Source: Pectobacterium araliae (lineage in GTDB: Bacteria > Pseudomonadota > Gammaproteobacteria > Enterobacterales > Enterobacteriaceae). Taken from it: a stretch of 64,000 nt of DNA. The notes under the pieces were generated by a model. It searched no databases and was not told the origin of the DNA. It saw nothing but the letters and a program-made list of their open reading frames with translations. The DNA is taken from NCBI RefSeq assembly GCF_037076465.1, contig NZ_AP028908.1, positions 2,542,001 through 2,606,000 on the forward strand, in the 5' to 3' direction. Position 1 is the stretch's first letter; each line of letters opens with the position of its first letter. Shown here one piece after another: positions 41,165 to 53,016 of this stretch. A program made the position numbers and the translations under genes.

Positions 41165-41859
41165 TGGAAAACCGCGATAGTTTTCTGGCCGAGATTGCCC
41201 GCCAGTTTGGACGCACGGTGCGCCACATTCCAGCGCCACTACCCAGACCCGCGAGCCACCATGCCCGCACCCGATTAAGCGATCTGACAGTACAGCAGCG
41301 TTGTGATGCCTTTATCGATGTCGCCACTAACATCATGCTGGCACACTGCGAAATCGTCAGTGAAGCCGACGCGGCGCAGGCGGCGCGGCAATTGTGCGAT
41401 AAATACGGCCATGCGCCCGTGATCGTCAGCGACGATCGGCGTTTAGAGGCATTAGGGATCACCGCGTGCTTACAACGCGAATGCCAAGCCACCGTATGGG
41501 ACCCGCGCGTGGGAGAAGAAAACCTGCGGCTGGCGGAGCAGGCCAAAGTCGGCGTGGTTTATGCGGAATATGGCCTAACCGAATCAGGCGGTGTGGTGTT
41601 ATTTTCCGCACCTCAGCGAGGACGTGCCGTCAGCCTGCTGCCGGAATCCTCTCTCTTTGTGTTACGCAAGAGTACATTGTTACCTCGCATCGCACAGTTG
41701 GCACAGCACTTACATCACATGGCACAACACGGCGAGCGTATGCCGTCGTGTATTAATATTATTGGCGGTCCAAGCTCCACCGCGGATATTGAACTGATCA
41801 AAGTGGTCGGTGTACACGGGCCGGTTAACGCCGCCTATCTGATCGTTGAAGACTGTTGA
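41164..41859 (+). CDS. lutC: Lactate utilisation protein C (YkgG)
   Basis: A 231-residue LUD-domain protein, the third subunit of the LutABC lactate oxidation system. The domain is seen in VGVVYAEYGLTESGGVVLFS and the C-terminal CINIIGGPSSTADIELIKVVG, which holds the conserved GPSxTADIE block. It starts within the lutB stop codon and ends the operon; a strong hairpin lies at 41902-41940. Confidence 0.95.
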   Translation: MENRDSFLAEIARQFGRTVRHIPAPLPRPASHHARTRLSDLTVQQRCDAFIDVATNIMLAHCEIVSEADAAQAARQLCDKYGHAPVIVSDDRRLEALGITACLQRECQATVWDPRVGEENLRLAEQAKVGVVYAEYGLTESGGVVLFSAPQRGRAVSLLPESSLFVLRKSTLLPRIAQLAQHLHHMAQHGERMPSCINIIGGPSSTADIELIKVVGVHGPVNAAYLIVEDC

Positions 41860-41901
41860 CCCATCGGGCAGGATGCCCAACATGCGTTACAACGGAACAT
41901 G

Positions 41902-41940
41902 ATGCTCCCCGCGCAGTATAAACACCGACGCAGGGAGCAT
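41902..41940. terminator. Terminator between lutC and katG
   Basis: ATGCTCCC (41902-41909) pairs with GGGAGCAT (41933-41940), with an inner GCG/CGC pairing. It is placed between the convergent lutC and katG genes, one base before the katG stop region. Confidence 0.7.
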
Positions 41941-41946
41941 GATCTC

Positions 41947-44493
<2,547 letters not shown>

Positions 44494-44808
44494 TTATGAA
44501 GATAGCTTCATCAGAATCAGGCCGCTGACGATCAACAGTGCAGCGATAATCCGCATCGCACTTACGGGTTCATTCAGGAATACCAATCCCACGACAAACG
44601 CTCCCACCGCGCCAATTCCTGTCCAGATGGTGTAGGCCGTGCCCAATGGAAGCGATTTCATCGCCATGGATAACAGCGCGAAGCTAATGATCATGGCAAC
44701 GATAGTGACAACTGATGCGCCCATTTTCGTGAAGCCATCAGACAACTTCATGCTGTAAGACCAGACAATTTCAAACAGACCAGCGAGTGCTAATAGAAAC
44801 CAGGCCAT
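44494..44808 (-). CDS. gdx: Guanidinium exporter (SMR family)
   Basis: Also called sugE. A 104-residue small multidrug resistance protein with four helices. The proton- and substrate-binding Glu13 lies in LALAGLFEIVWSYSMKLSDG, and PLGTAYTIWTGIGAVG marks helix 3. The Gdx subtype exports guanidinium ion by proton exchange, as a dual-topology dimer. The assignment to Gdx rather than EmrE is strengthened by a guanidine-II riboswitch in its leader. AAGGAG lies nine bases before the start. Confidence 0.95.
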   Translation of the reverse strand: MAWFLLALAGLFEIVWSYSMKLSDGFTKMGASVVTIVAMIISFALLSMAMKSLPLGTAYTIWTGIGAVGAFVVGLVFLNEPVSAMRIIAALLIVSGLILMKLSS

Positions 44809-44833
44809 ACCCAGTTCTCCTTAAACAGTGCAT

Positions 44834-44880
44834 ATGGGTCGTCCCGTGAGTCCTTTTCGCGTCAGAGGTCGTCCCCTGCC
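44834..44880 (-). promoter_or_regulatory. Guanidine-II (mini-ykkC) riboswitch
   Basis: On the minus strand two small hairpins with ACGA loops lie just before gdx: CAGGGG-ACGA-CCTCTG (44878-44863) and GGG-ACGA-CCC (44845-44836). Paired hairpins with ACGR loops, closed by G-C pairs and spaced by 10-20 bases, define the mini-ykkC motif. It binds guanidinium and turns on export genes. The second hairpin ends about 15 bases before the ribosome-binding site, which suits control of translation. Confidence 0.93.
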
Positions 44881-45202
44881 AGGATGGAGGTATGCAACGA
44901 TACGATAACGTTGCGGCGTTCGGGAGTAAAGCCAGTGTGCTTTCAGCGCCTCGCGGATATTTTCGCCACTTCAGTACAAAAAGCGCCAAAACCGACAATG
45001 CAATTCGCAACACTTAAATATCCAACCGAGATCATGTTATTCACATTTCATTAAACCCCGCCGTTGATAATATCGCGTCTACGCCACACCAACATGTACG
45101 GATAAATAAAAATATCCGAACATGTAAAAATATAACATTGGCTACAAAACATGACTCCTGACGCAGGTTGTATCGCTAAAAATCAAAAAATCTTTTTAGT
45201 TT

Positions 45203-45388
45203 ATGTCGTTAGAGACATTTGGTTCTGGTAGTAGCTTCGCGGTATTCGCAGCCACGGTGGCAACCGTCGGTAACCTGCCGATAGAAGGACTCGCGCTAAT
45301 CTTCGGGGTCTATCGCTTCATGTCGATGGCAATTTCCTTGTGCAATACGATTGGGAACAACGTAGCCACTATCGTCGTCGCAAAATGA
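45203..45388 (+). pseudogene. Remnant of a dicarboxylate/cation symporter (DctA/GltP family)
   Basis: Sixty-one residues ending [13 protein letters not shown] resemble one late segment of DctA-type symporters, where [19 protein letters not shown] corresponds to the family pattern around the substrate-binding helix. The N-terminal 300 or more residues and the end are absent. No ribosome-binding site is credible. It is a deletion remnant in a stretch without intact protein genes. Confidence 0.65.
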
Positions 45389-45710
45389 TGTGGGGAATAT
45401 TCACCGCAACCTGACGATGCATCGGACAATCCGGCTTTTGCTCGGGAAACCCGTCCTGCGAGCTAATATCCTGCCTGCGGCAGGAAAGCGTGGAAAATGA
45501 CAGACATCAGCCATGACGAACCACAGACATCCTGCTGAGTAATTAACCTCAGGGAGCAAATACGGCTAAACATTCGACACTTGAAAGAGGATGATAAACA
45601 AAGCGCTTGCCACCAATGCCAGAGCCGTCCATAATAGCGCCCATTCCAAACACTGGAATAAAGAAAAGCATTCTAATCAAAACGTTACTGATTAAGATGT
45701 TATCTCCTGT
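45389..45710. other. Non-coding stretch before the second tRNA-Val
   Basis: About 320 bases with no gene I can support. A reverse frame reading MLFFIPVFGMGAIMDGSG lies at 45549-45690, with AGGAGA near its beginning, but no match is known to me. Confidence 0.3.
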
Positions 45711-45787
45711 ACGACCGTAGCTCAGTTGGTTAGAGCACCACCTTGACATGGTGGGGGTCGGTGGTTCGAGTCCACTCGGTCGTACCA
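45711..45787 (+). tRNA. valV: tRNA-Val (GAC), second copy
   Basis: A 77-base tRNA with the same anticodon arm as the copy at 37042 (anticodon GAC). The T-arm GGTGGTTCGAGTCCACT is that of E. coli valV, and CCA is encoded. The acceptor stem is ACGACCG/CGGTCGT, so the first pair is A1-U72 rather than G1-C72. It lies alone in a decayed region. Confidence 0.93.
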
Positions 45788-46172
45788 ATTCATGTTCTAT
45801 AGACGTATATTGATGTCTATAACACACTGAAAAGAAGAAATATTTCTAGAAAATTACAGCTTACTTCTCCCAAATGTCCTCACTTTAAGTTCGTTTAAAT
45901 ACTAACGATTTCACCTTCAAATTACTGCTGTTATGAACGCCATCGAGTAGTCAATACGGTTAAAACGAGTAAGTGACGCCTAGCTATTAAATGTTCATTA
46001 CCCTTACCAAGAATATATAAAGTCGTTATACCCGTCATACTCCAAGCGGTCTGAGCTGCTTTCTTCGGTCAATTGGCGTTGGGCCAAAAGTCGGTCATCA
46101 ATCACTGAGCGAAAAATAAGATAGAGCAGAGAAAAGAACGGGTGAAATGTTTTGGCGAAAACACAACATTAT
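45788..46172. other. Non-coding degenerate stretch after the second tRNA-Val
   Basis: About 385 AT-rich bases without a credible gene. The phrase TATACCCGTCATACTCCAAG near 46027-46046 resembles a dispersed intergenic repeat boundary that I recall from related genomes; I could not test that. Confidence 0.3.
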
Positions 46173-46446
46173 GAATAATTATAATTTAATTATCGGCATG
46201 ATAACCAGCGATGACTGGGGCAGTTATGCCAGATAAGTTCCGAAAGAGAAACCTCTGACCGGTAAAATATTTACTCAGCGTATTGAACGGAACAACCTGA
46301 CGTTGAGAACCCGCATCAAGCGTCTGGCTTGCCGCACTCTCTGTTTCTCACGCTCTGTTGAGTTACATGAAAAAGTCATCGGAGCCTTCAATGCTTTCCG
46401 CCTGATGCGCCAGGCCAATAGCATACGTTACTCCACAGTGCCCTAA
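46173..46446 (+). pseudogene. IS1-family InsB transposase remnant
   Basis: Conceptual translation in one frame gives IIGMITSDDWGSYAR, an in-frame TAA, then VPKEKPLTGKIFTQRIERNN, LTLRTRIKRLACRTLCFSRS and VELHEKVIGAF. These match the catalytic end of IS1-type InsB (the DDW and TQRIER blocks). The stop codon and an unrelated tail after KVIGAF show it is dead. Neither inverted end of an IS1 is visible. Confidence 0.8.
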
Positions 46447-46526
46447 ACACGTGCGAATGGATGTAACAGCAGGGGCACACTTATCGGTGCTCCCCTGCTG
46501 TCGCCTACATGATGGGGAAACGGTAC

Positions 46527-47534
46527 TTAGGCAATAATGCGGGGGATGTCTCCGCTAGCCCAAGCTACAGTCTTTCTTGCGGGTACGGACGGATCAAGAC
46601 TACTGACCGCATCAAGACGCGCGATCTGTTCCGTCGACAGCTCAAGCTCCAGAGCGGCCAGGTTATCAGTCAGTTGAGTCAGCGAACGTGGGCCAATAAT
46701 CGGTACGGCACCATGTGTACCCGCCCAGGCGATAGCGACCTGTCCGGCATTTACGCCCAGCTCATCAGCGATAGCCAGAACGGTGTCAAGAGTCTGTGTA
46801 CGCTGTTCTGAGTTCTCAGGCTGGAACACCCGACCACCAAATCCCTCTGCACGCCCCTGCTCACCTTTACGGTATTTACCTGTCAGCATCCCTCCCCCCA
46901 ATGGCGACCATGTCACGATACCCAGCCCCAGTGCATGTGAGGCAGGGAAGAGATCAGCCTCCGGATTGCGATGAACCAGGCTGTGTTCAAACTGTGCCGC
47001 AGCGATCGGAACCGCATGCGTCAGTTCAGCCAGAGTGACCGCACGAGAAAGTCGCCAGGCTGAGAAATTTGACAAGCCCGCGTAAAGAATTTTTCCCGAC
47101 CGAGCCAGATCCTCAAAACCACGGACAATTTCCTCAATAGGTGTAACACCATCAGGATGGTGCGCCCAATAGATATCGATGCGATCGGTTTTTAACCGCT
47201 TCAGACTCGCCTCAACCGAGGCCACCAGAGCCTTGCGGCTATTGCCCGTCACCAAGCGATCGGCATTGGGAACGGCACCATTAGTGAATTTGGTGGCGAG
47301 CACGAAATCCTCACGGCGCCCCTGCAACAAAAGACCGAGTTGTTCCTCAGACTGGCCAAACTGGTAGATATCGGCCGTATCAATAAAGTTACCGCCAGCT
47401 TCAGCATAAGCCTCAAAGACCGCCTTGCTGGCGTCAGGATCGGCACCGTATCCCCAACCTGTACCAAAATTACCCGTACCGAGTGCGACCTGCGATACTC
47501 TGAGGCCGGTTTTACCGAATGCTGTGTATTTCAT
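46527..47534 (-). CDS. Aldo/keto reductase
   Basis: A 335-residue NADPH-dependent reductase of the aldo/keto superfamily (Tas/YajO-like). The catalytic tetrad is seen as Asp and Tyr in FIDTADIYQFGQSEEQLG, Lys in DFVLATKFTNG and His in DIYWAHHPDG. Cofactor-binding residues lie in VPIIGPRSLTQLTDN. It probably reduces aldehydes or ketones. It is divergent from a MarR regulator, with operator-like repeats between. Confidence 0.9.
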   Translation of the reverse strand: MKYTAFGKTGLRVSQVALGTGNFGTGWGYGADPDASKAVFEAYAEAGGNFIDTADIYQFGQSEEQLGLLLQGRREDFVLATKFTNGAVPNADRLVTGNSRKALVASVEASLKRLKTDRIDIYWAHHPDGVTPIEEIVRGFEDLARSGKILYAGLSNFSAWRLSRAVTLAELTHAVPIAAAQFEHSLVHRNPEADLFPASHALGLGIVTWSPLGGGMLTGKYRKGEQGRAEGFGGRVFQPENSEQRTQTLDTVLAIADELGVNAGQVAIAWAGTHGAVPIIGPRSLTQLTDNLAALELELSTEQIARLDAVSSLDPSVPARKTVAWASGDIPRIIA

Positions 47535-47631
47535 ATCTGCTCCGCTAATTGAGTTGAGACGGTCACGACGCTTGAGTAGAACCCTTTAGCAAAGGGGTGG
47601 TGACTTTCATCAAGATCACCATCAAATTTAT

Positions 47632-47658
47632 TTGCATATACAACAGTTGCAATTACAA
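47632..47658. promoter_or_regulatory. Twin operator-like repeats between the reductase and marR-type genes
   Basis: TTGCATATACAA (47632-47643) and TTGCAATTACAA (47647-47658) share the form TTGCAWWTACAA and are spaced by 15 bases. They end eight bases before the regulator's ATG. TTG-N6-CAA is a common layout of MarR-family sites. Confidence 0.55.
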
Positions 47659-47666
47659 TATAGCAT

Positions 47667-48122
47667 ATGAAGAACACGATCAAGCCACAGCCCTGTACGA
47701 ATCTGAAGCTTCGCCAGCTTAATCGCATGGTGACGCGCCACTATGACCACTATGTTGCCGAATCCGGGCTAAAGAACACACAGTACGCATTGCTGTCACA
47801 TATCATCAGGCTAGGCCCCATCCGTCCGAGTGATCTAGCAAAACACATGCAGTTGGATGCCTCGACCTTGACGCGTAATCTCCAGCCATTGGTCGCCCAA
47901 GGTTGGGTGACGATTGGCGCAGGAGAAAATGCGCGTAGCCGTCTGGTTGAAGTGACCGAATCGGGTAAAGCGAAGCGAGCTGAGGGGCAACGAGCCTGGG
48001 CAGCCGCACAGTTGGCACTTAATGAACGTCTTGGCGCAGAGCGTGTAGCCGCACTGCATAGCCTGCTCGATGCCTGTATCGACTGTCTTAGTGATGACGC
48101 AGAAACGGTCATGGAAGAATGA
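47667..48122 (+). CDS. MarR-family transcriptional regulator
   Basis: A 151-residue winged-helix regulator. After the dimerisation helix (NLKLRQLNRMVTRHYDHYV) come the recognition region IRPSDLAKHMQLDASTLTRN and the wing AGENARSRLVEVTESG. A single Cys near the N-terminus (QPCTNLKLRQL, about residue 9) and another near the C-terminus (LLDACIDCL) could sense electrophiles or oxidants, as in OhrR/NemR-like systems; this is inference. The neighbours are a reductase, an old yellow enzyme and an efflux pump. Confidence 0.9.
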   Translation: MKNTIKPQPCTNLKLRQLNRMVTRHYDHYVAESGLKNTQYALLSHIIRLGPIRPSDLAKHMQLDASTLTRNLQPLVAQGWVTIGAGENARSRLVEVTESGKAKRAEGQRAWAAAQLALNERLGAERVAALHSLLDACIDCLSDDAETVMEE

Positions 48123-48259
48123 ATACCCTTGCGGGCGTTCTGAGAGAGATCGCTCGTCGATATTGATGCATTGTGCATCGAATGACAGCCCCGTATCTGA
48201 ATAGCCTGAGGCTTGTCAGATACGGGCTGATAGCTAAAACAAGAATGGGATGTAACTGG

Positions 48260-49375
48260 ATGACTCGAAAACTACTTTCTCCTCTTCAGATAGGGAGGCT
48301 CCATTTAGCCCATCGTGTCGTCATGGCGCCACTTACACGTATGCGTGCCATGCAGCCTGGGAATATTCCTCACTCGCTCAATGTGGAATACTATCGGCAA
48401 CGCGCGTCTCAGGGAGGACTACTCATTACCGAAGGGGCTCAGATTTCACCTACAGCCCAGGGCATGCCCGCAACACCGGGTATCCACAGTACGGCACAGA
48501 TTGAAGGCTGGAGAGCGGTTACACAGGCAGTGCATAACCAAGGTGGCCTAATTATTCTCCAACTTTGGCATGTCGGCCGTATCTCTCACTCGTCGCTATT
48601 AGCAGGCCAATCCCCTGTTGCACCATCGGCCATCGCGGCACCTGGCAACGCCTTTACTGCTAATTTTGAGCGCGCACCCTTCGCGACACCACATGCCCTG
48701 ACAACAGCAGAGATCGCGTCGGTGGTAGAGGACTACACACAGGCTGCACGTAATGCACAACTCGCAGGCTTTGATGGTGTGGAAATTCATGCAGCCAACG
48801 GCTATCTGCTCGAACAGTTCCTGCAAAGCCGCAGCAACCAACGCACGGACGACTACGGCGGTTCGATCGAGAATCGTTGTCGTTTGGTACTGGAAGTGTC
48901 CGCAGCGGTTTCGGCAGTATGGGGAGCAGATCGCGTAGGCATTCGCCTATCGCCATTCGGCGTGGCTAACGGCAGCGGAGAAAACAACCCGCTACCGCTC
49001 TATAGCTTCCTCGTCAACGCGCTGGCCGATCTTGATCTGGCGTACCTGCATCTGATTGAGCCACGAGCCAGCGGAGCAGGCCAGGCAGAAGTCGATCATC
49101 CAAACGTTCCGTTTGCATCAGAGTTATTCCGTCCATTGTGGCCGAATGCCCTGATCGCCGCAGGTAATTATCAGCCCGATACCGCGGCCGCCGCCATTGA
49201 ATCTGGCCATGCCGATGCGATTGCATTTGGTCGGATGTTTATCGCCAACCCCGACCTGCCTGATCGCATCCGACAAGGTGCGCCCCTGACTCCCTACAAT
49301 CGCGCCACGTTCTATGGCGGCGGAGCCGAAGGCTATACCGATTACGCTCCGTTAAATACGAAAGACACCCGATAA
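48260..49375 (+). CDS. Old yellow enzyme-family alkene reductase (NemA-like)
   Basis: A 371-residue FMN-dependent NADH:flavin oxidoreductase. FMN and substrate residues are seen in VVMAPLTRMRA, LQLWHVGRISH, the active-site GVEIHAANGYLLEQFLQSRS (split at residues 168-187) with HxxN, and SIENRCRLVLEV. Such enzymes reduce alpha,beta-unsaturated carbonyls and nitro compounds. A longer frame opens at 48173, but ATG 48260 gives the family start MTRKLLSPLQIGRLHLAHR. It lies downstream of the MarR gene and is probably in its regulon, as nemA follows nemR in E. coli. Confidence 0.92.
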   Translation: MTRKLLSPLQIGRLHLAHRVVMAPLTRMRAMQPGNIPHSLNVEYYRQRASQGGLLITEGAQISPTAQGMPATPGIHSTAQIEGWRAVTQAVHNQGGLIILQLWHVGRISHSSLLAGQSPVAPSAIAAPGNAFTANFERAPFATPHALTTAEIASVVEDYTQAARNAQLAGFDGVEIHAANGYLLEQFLQSRSNQRTDDYGGSIENRCRLVLEVSAAVSAVWGADRVGIRLSPFGVANGSGENNPLPLYSFLVNALADLDLAYLHLIEPRASGAGQAEVDHPNVPFASELFRPLWPNALIAAGNYQPDTAAAAIESGHADAIAFGRMFIANPDLPDRIRQGAPLTPYNRATFYGGGAEGYTDYAPLNTKDTR

Positions 49376-49476
49376 CCCCCCCTCGGCGTGTTAGTCACTG
49401 GGTTTATGCGTATTGCTCTTTAAGGGCACTACGCAGGCTTAGGCGCGCTGTCAGTTATGAAACCAAGGAACCCTCC

Positions 49477-50676
49477 GTGAAAACTGAAACACCTACGTCA
49501 TTAATCCACAGATCGCTCTCTGGTGAGTTACTTTTTTTATTAGCCGGATTGGCGGCGCTTGGAGCGCTGGCAACCAATATCATCCTCCCTGCTTTTCCCA
49601 ACATAGGCATCACGTTGGGGGTTTCCTCTATGGCACTTAGCGCCACACTAAGTAGCTTCTTTGTCACCTTTGCACTAGGACAACTTTTTGTCGGCCCCCT
49701 GTCGGATAGATTCGGCCGTAAGTGGCTGGTGTTAGGTGGGCTTATCACGTTTATGATTGGGAGTGCGATATGTGCATTAGCAACCACTTTACCGCAGTTG
49801 ATTGGTGGCCGGATTATCCAGGCACTCGGCGCCTGTGCGACAGCCGTACTATCCCGCGCGATTGCAAGAGATTTGTTTGATGGTGAAAAGCTAGCACGCA
49901 CCCTTTCACTCATTATGGTAGCAATGGCCGCTGCACCAGGCTTCTCTCCGTTGCTGGGTAGTGCGTTCACCTACCTGCTTGGCTGGCGCGGAATATTTAT
50001 CTTTGTCAGTGCGCTGGCGATAATACTGGCGATCCATTACAGCACTCGTCTGGGGGAAACACTGCACGCAGACAAAAGATCCACATTATCCCTTCCTGAG
50101 ATTCTGCGTAATTACGCTCGGTTATTGCTCGACCGTCGCTTTATCGCCCCCGCCCTTTATGTCAGCCTGATTATCGGCGCACTGTATGCCTTTTTCTCAA
50201 TGGCTCCCGCCATCTTAATGACTGGATTTGGTTTTTCCTCACTGGGACTCGGCCTATTCTTCGCCGCAACAGTCTTAGTTGTTTTTGCCGGTGGCTTACT
50301 CGCACCACGATTGGCTCGTCGATGGGGACCTATTTATGTAGCAGGCACCGGAATTGTGATTGCACTTGCAGGCAGTGCCTCGCTGTTGATAGGTCAGGGA
50401 GAGTTTGTCTTCTTCAGCGCATCACTGACCGTATTTCTACTTGGTATGAGTCTGGTTAACCCGCTGGGAACCGCTCTCGCCCTTCACCCTTTTGCGAAAC
50501 AAGCAGGGTCAGCCTCCGCCCTTCTGGGGTTTTTACAAATGAGCGGTGCGGCTCTTGCGGTAAGCATTGGCGGAACGCTAGAACTTCCACCCTATCGTTC
50601 ACTCGGCATCATCCTGACAGCGAGTCTTGCAACCTCACTGTTAATATTCTTTCTCAGCCTGCCCCGCCAACGCTGA
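49477..50676 (+). CDS. MFS multidrug efflux transporter (Bcr/CflA family)
   Basis: A 399-residue drug:proton antiporter with twelve hydrophobic helices. Motif A is GPLSDRFGRKWLVLGG (about residues 74-89) and motif C-like PGFSPLLGSAF lies in helix 5 (about residues 150-160). The start is GTG 49477, with AAGGAA upstream. It follows the old yellow enzyme by about 100 bases and may be part of the same stress response. The substrate is unknown. Confidence 0.88.
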   Translation: MKTETPTSLIHRSLSGELLFLLAGLAALGALATNIILPAFPNIGITLGVSSMALSATLSSFFVTFALGQLFVGPLSDRFGRKWLVLGGLITFMIGSAICALATTLPQLIGGRIIQALGACATAVLSRAIARDLFDGEKLARTLSLIMVAMAAAPGFSPLLGSAFTYLLGWRGIFIFVSALAIILAIHYSTRLGETLHADKRSTLSLPEILRNYARLLLDRRFIAPALYVSLIIGALYAFFSMAPAILMTGFGFSSLGLGLFFAATVLVVFAGGLLAPRLARRWGPIYVAGTGIVIALAGSASLLIGQGEFVFFSASLTVFLLGMSLVNPLGTALALHPFAKQAGSASALLGFLQMSGAALAVSIGGTLELPPYRSLGIILTASLATSLLIFFLSLPRQR

Positions 50677-50960
50677 AAGCGTGCAATGATAGAAAGCACT
50701 GCCACATTCTCATAATCATATTGATCGTGACTCAGAATGAGTGGAGGTATATATCTCATTGATGTGTAGATGAATAAAAAAAGGAAAAAAACCCATCGGT
50801 GACCATCATGCAACAACGATCACACTTCATCGCTTGCAGCGGATTTCTACAGGAAACATAGCCGGATAATTAAGCCACATCCCCGACAACAGGCATATAT
50901 TGATCTCATACGATTCATGACGGTTGATCAGTAACGAAAACCAGAAGGAGCATACTGAAG

Positions 50961-53000
50961 ATGTCGGGACTCTATTATGGCGTAGCGTATTATGATGAAT
51001 ATATTCGTGAAGCGCGTCTGGATAAAGATATTGAAATGATGCTGGCCGCAGGTATTAATGTCGTCAGAATAGCGGAATCAACCTGGAGTACGCTGGAACC
51101 CTCAGAAGGGCAATATAATTTTCATCATATCGATCGTGTTTTAGATGCCATGCACCATGCGGGGATCGCGGTAATTATCGGCACACCGACTTATGCCATC
51201 CCACACTGGTTGGCAAAGCAAAATCCTGATATTTTAGTGACCACGCCGAATGGCCATGAAATATATGGACGTCGACAGATCATCGATATAATGAATCCGT
51301 ATTTTCTGACATACGCTGAGAATATTATTCGCGTGTTACTGGAGCATGTTTGCCATCACCCGGCAATCATTGGCTATCAGGTTGATAACGAAACAAAACA
51401 TTACGAGAATGTCGGCGAGGTCATTCAAACCGCATTTAAACGCTCGTTGAAAAAACGCTTTCCCGATATTCGTCAATTAAACGACGCCTTCGGCCTTGAA
51501 TACTGGAGTAATCGTATCGATTGTTGGGATGATTTCCCTCCGGTAGAAGGGACGATTAACGCCAGCCTGGGATGCGCCTTCGCACGTTTTCGTCGGGAGA
51601 AGGTGGCGGACTATCTCGCCTGGCAGGCCGCTATCGTTACGGAATATGCGCAGCCGTCACAGTTTGTCACGCAAAATTTTGACTTTGAATGGCGCGGCTG
51701 GTCGTTTGGCTTACAGCCCAGAGTCGATCATTTCGCCGCCGCTCAGGCAATGAGCGTGGCGAGTGTCGATGTCTATCACCCCACCCAGGATCACCTTACC
51801 GGGCGTGAAATTGCGTTTAGCGGCGACGTGGCGAGGAATCTCAAAGGCGGGAAAAACTATTTCGTGATGGAAACCCAGGCTCAGGGTTTTGCAAAATGGA
51901 CGCCTTATCCAGGTCAGCTTCGCTTACAGGCATTCAGCCATATTGCCAGCGGAGCCAGTATGGTTTCTTACTGGCACTGGCATTCAATTCATAACTCCTA
52001 TGAGACTTACTGGAAGGGGTTGCTAAGCCATGATTTCGCCCCTGGCCCAACCTATCAGGAAGCCGTGACCATCGGCACCGACATGGCTCGATTGTCCGGC
52101 ACGCTTAATGAACTTCGCGTCGAGAATGATGTGGCGATCCTGGTCAGCAATAATGCCATGGAAGCAATGAACTGGTTCCGGCCGGACACGCCGCAGCCTG
52201 AACTCAATAATCACGGTCATTACATCTATAACGACATTCTACGACGCTTCTGGGATGCGCTGTACGATCGCAACGTCGGCGTAGACATCATTAACGGTAT
52301 CGATCCGAAAGCGTGTAAATATCGTCTGATTGTGATTCCCGCGCTCTATTCCGCCTCAAATGAAGAGCTCGAAAGGATAAACCAGTACGTTGAAAACGGC
52401 GGCAGAGTCTTGATTGGGTTTAAAAGCGGGTTTTGCGATGAAGATGTCAAAGTACGCACAGAAACCCAGCCGGGGGTCATTAGCAAGTGCTGCGGCGTCA
52501 GCTATAGTCAGTTCACGATCCCGGAGAATGTCGGCCTTAAAGCAGAAACGGAAACCGTTAGCTGCCTGCCGAATGAATCCGCAGAAATGTGGATGGAGTT
52601 ATTGTCACCGGCATCCGAACGCACCACGGTGCTGTTACGCTATGACCATCCGCACTGGGGGAAATATGCTGCGGCAACAATTTCACAGTATGGGCGAGGT
52701 CAGGCGCTTTACGTGGGATTTCTGCCGTCACAAGAGCAGATCTTCAGTCTCTTTTCATCTCTGGCGACCGGACTGACACTGACGTCAGTCACCGCAAACT
52801 GCCGTTGGCCTGTCGTGGTTCGCCATGCAGTAAACAAAAATGGAGAATCCATACAGTTCATTTTTAATTACAGTGCAGCTACAGAAACGATCGCACTTGA
52901 TGCTGATGTTCATGAGCCGCTCAGCGGAGACCGTTTACGTAAAGGAGACAGAGTGACAATAGCAGCGTGGGGAATGCGCTTATTTGTAAAAAATGTTTGA
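50961..53000 (+). CDS. GH42-family beta-galactosidase
   Basis: A 679-residue glycoside hydrolase family 42 enzyme. There is no signal peptide, so it should act in the cytoplasm on imported small galactosides. The acid/base Glu144 lies in GYQVDNETKHYEN and the nucleophile Glu304 in YFVMETQAQGF. The trimerisation domain (from about residue 385) and a C-terminal beta domain follow. GH42 members cleave beta-galactosides from plant galactans, and some act on alpha-L-arabinopyranosides. AAGGAG precedes the ATG. Next come an AraC-type regulator and a sugar transporter. Confidence 0.93.
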   Translation: MSGLYYGVAYYDEYIREARLDKDIEMMLAAGINVVRIAESTWSTLEPSEGQYNFHHIDRVLDAMHHAGIAVIIGTPTYAIPHWLAKQNPDILVTTPNGHEIYGRRQIIDIMNPYFLTYAENIIRVLLEHVCHHPAIIGYQVDNETKHYENVGEVIQTAFKRSLKKRFPDIRQLNDAFGLEYWSNRIDCWDDFPPVEGTINASLGCAFARFRREKVADYLAWQAAIVTEYAQPSQFVTQNFDFEWRGWSFGLQPRVDHFAAAQAMSVASVDVYHPTQDHLTGREIAFSGDVARNLKGGKNYFVMETQAQGFAKWTPYPGQLRLQAFSHIASGASMVSYWHWHSIHNSYETYWKGLLSHDFAPGPTYQEAVTIGTDMARLSGTLNELRVENDVAILVSNNAMEAMNWFRPDTPQPELNNHGHYIYNDILRRFWDALYDRNVGVDIINGIDPKACKYRLIVIPALYSASNEELERINQYVENGGRVLIGFKSGFCDEDVKVRTETQPGVISKCCGVSYSQFTIPENVGLKAETETVSCLPNESAEMWMELLSPASERTTVLLRYDHPHWGKYAAATISQYGRGQALYVGFLPSQEQIFSLFSSLATGLTLTSVTANCRWPVVVRHAVNKNGESIQFIFNYSAATETIALDADVHEPLSGDRLRKGDRVTIAAWGMRLFVKNV

Positions 53001-53016
53001 GCCCAGGAGGTGGTAA

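Noticed and set aside
45549..45827. A 92-codon reverse frame across the second tRNA-Val
   Set aside because: Its first third is the antisense tRNA translation. The remaining part, with MLFFIPVFGMGAIMDGSG, matches nothing I know and has no clear start codon.
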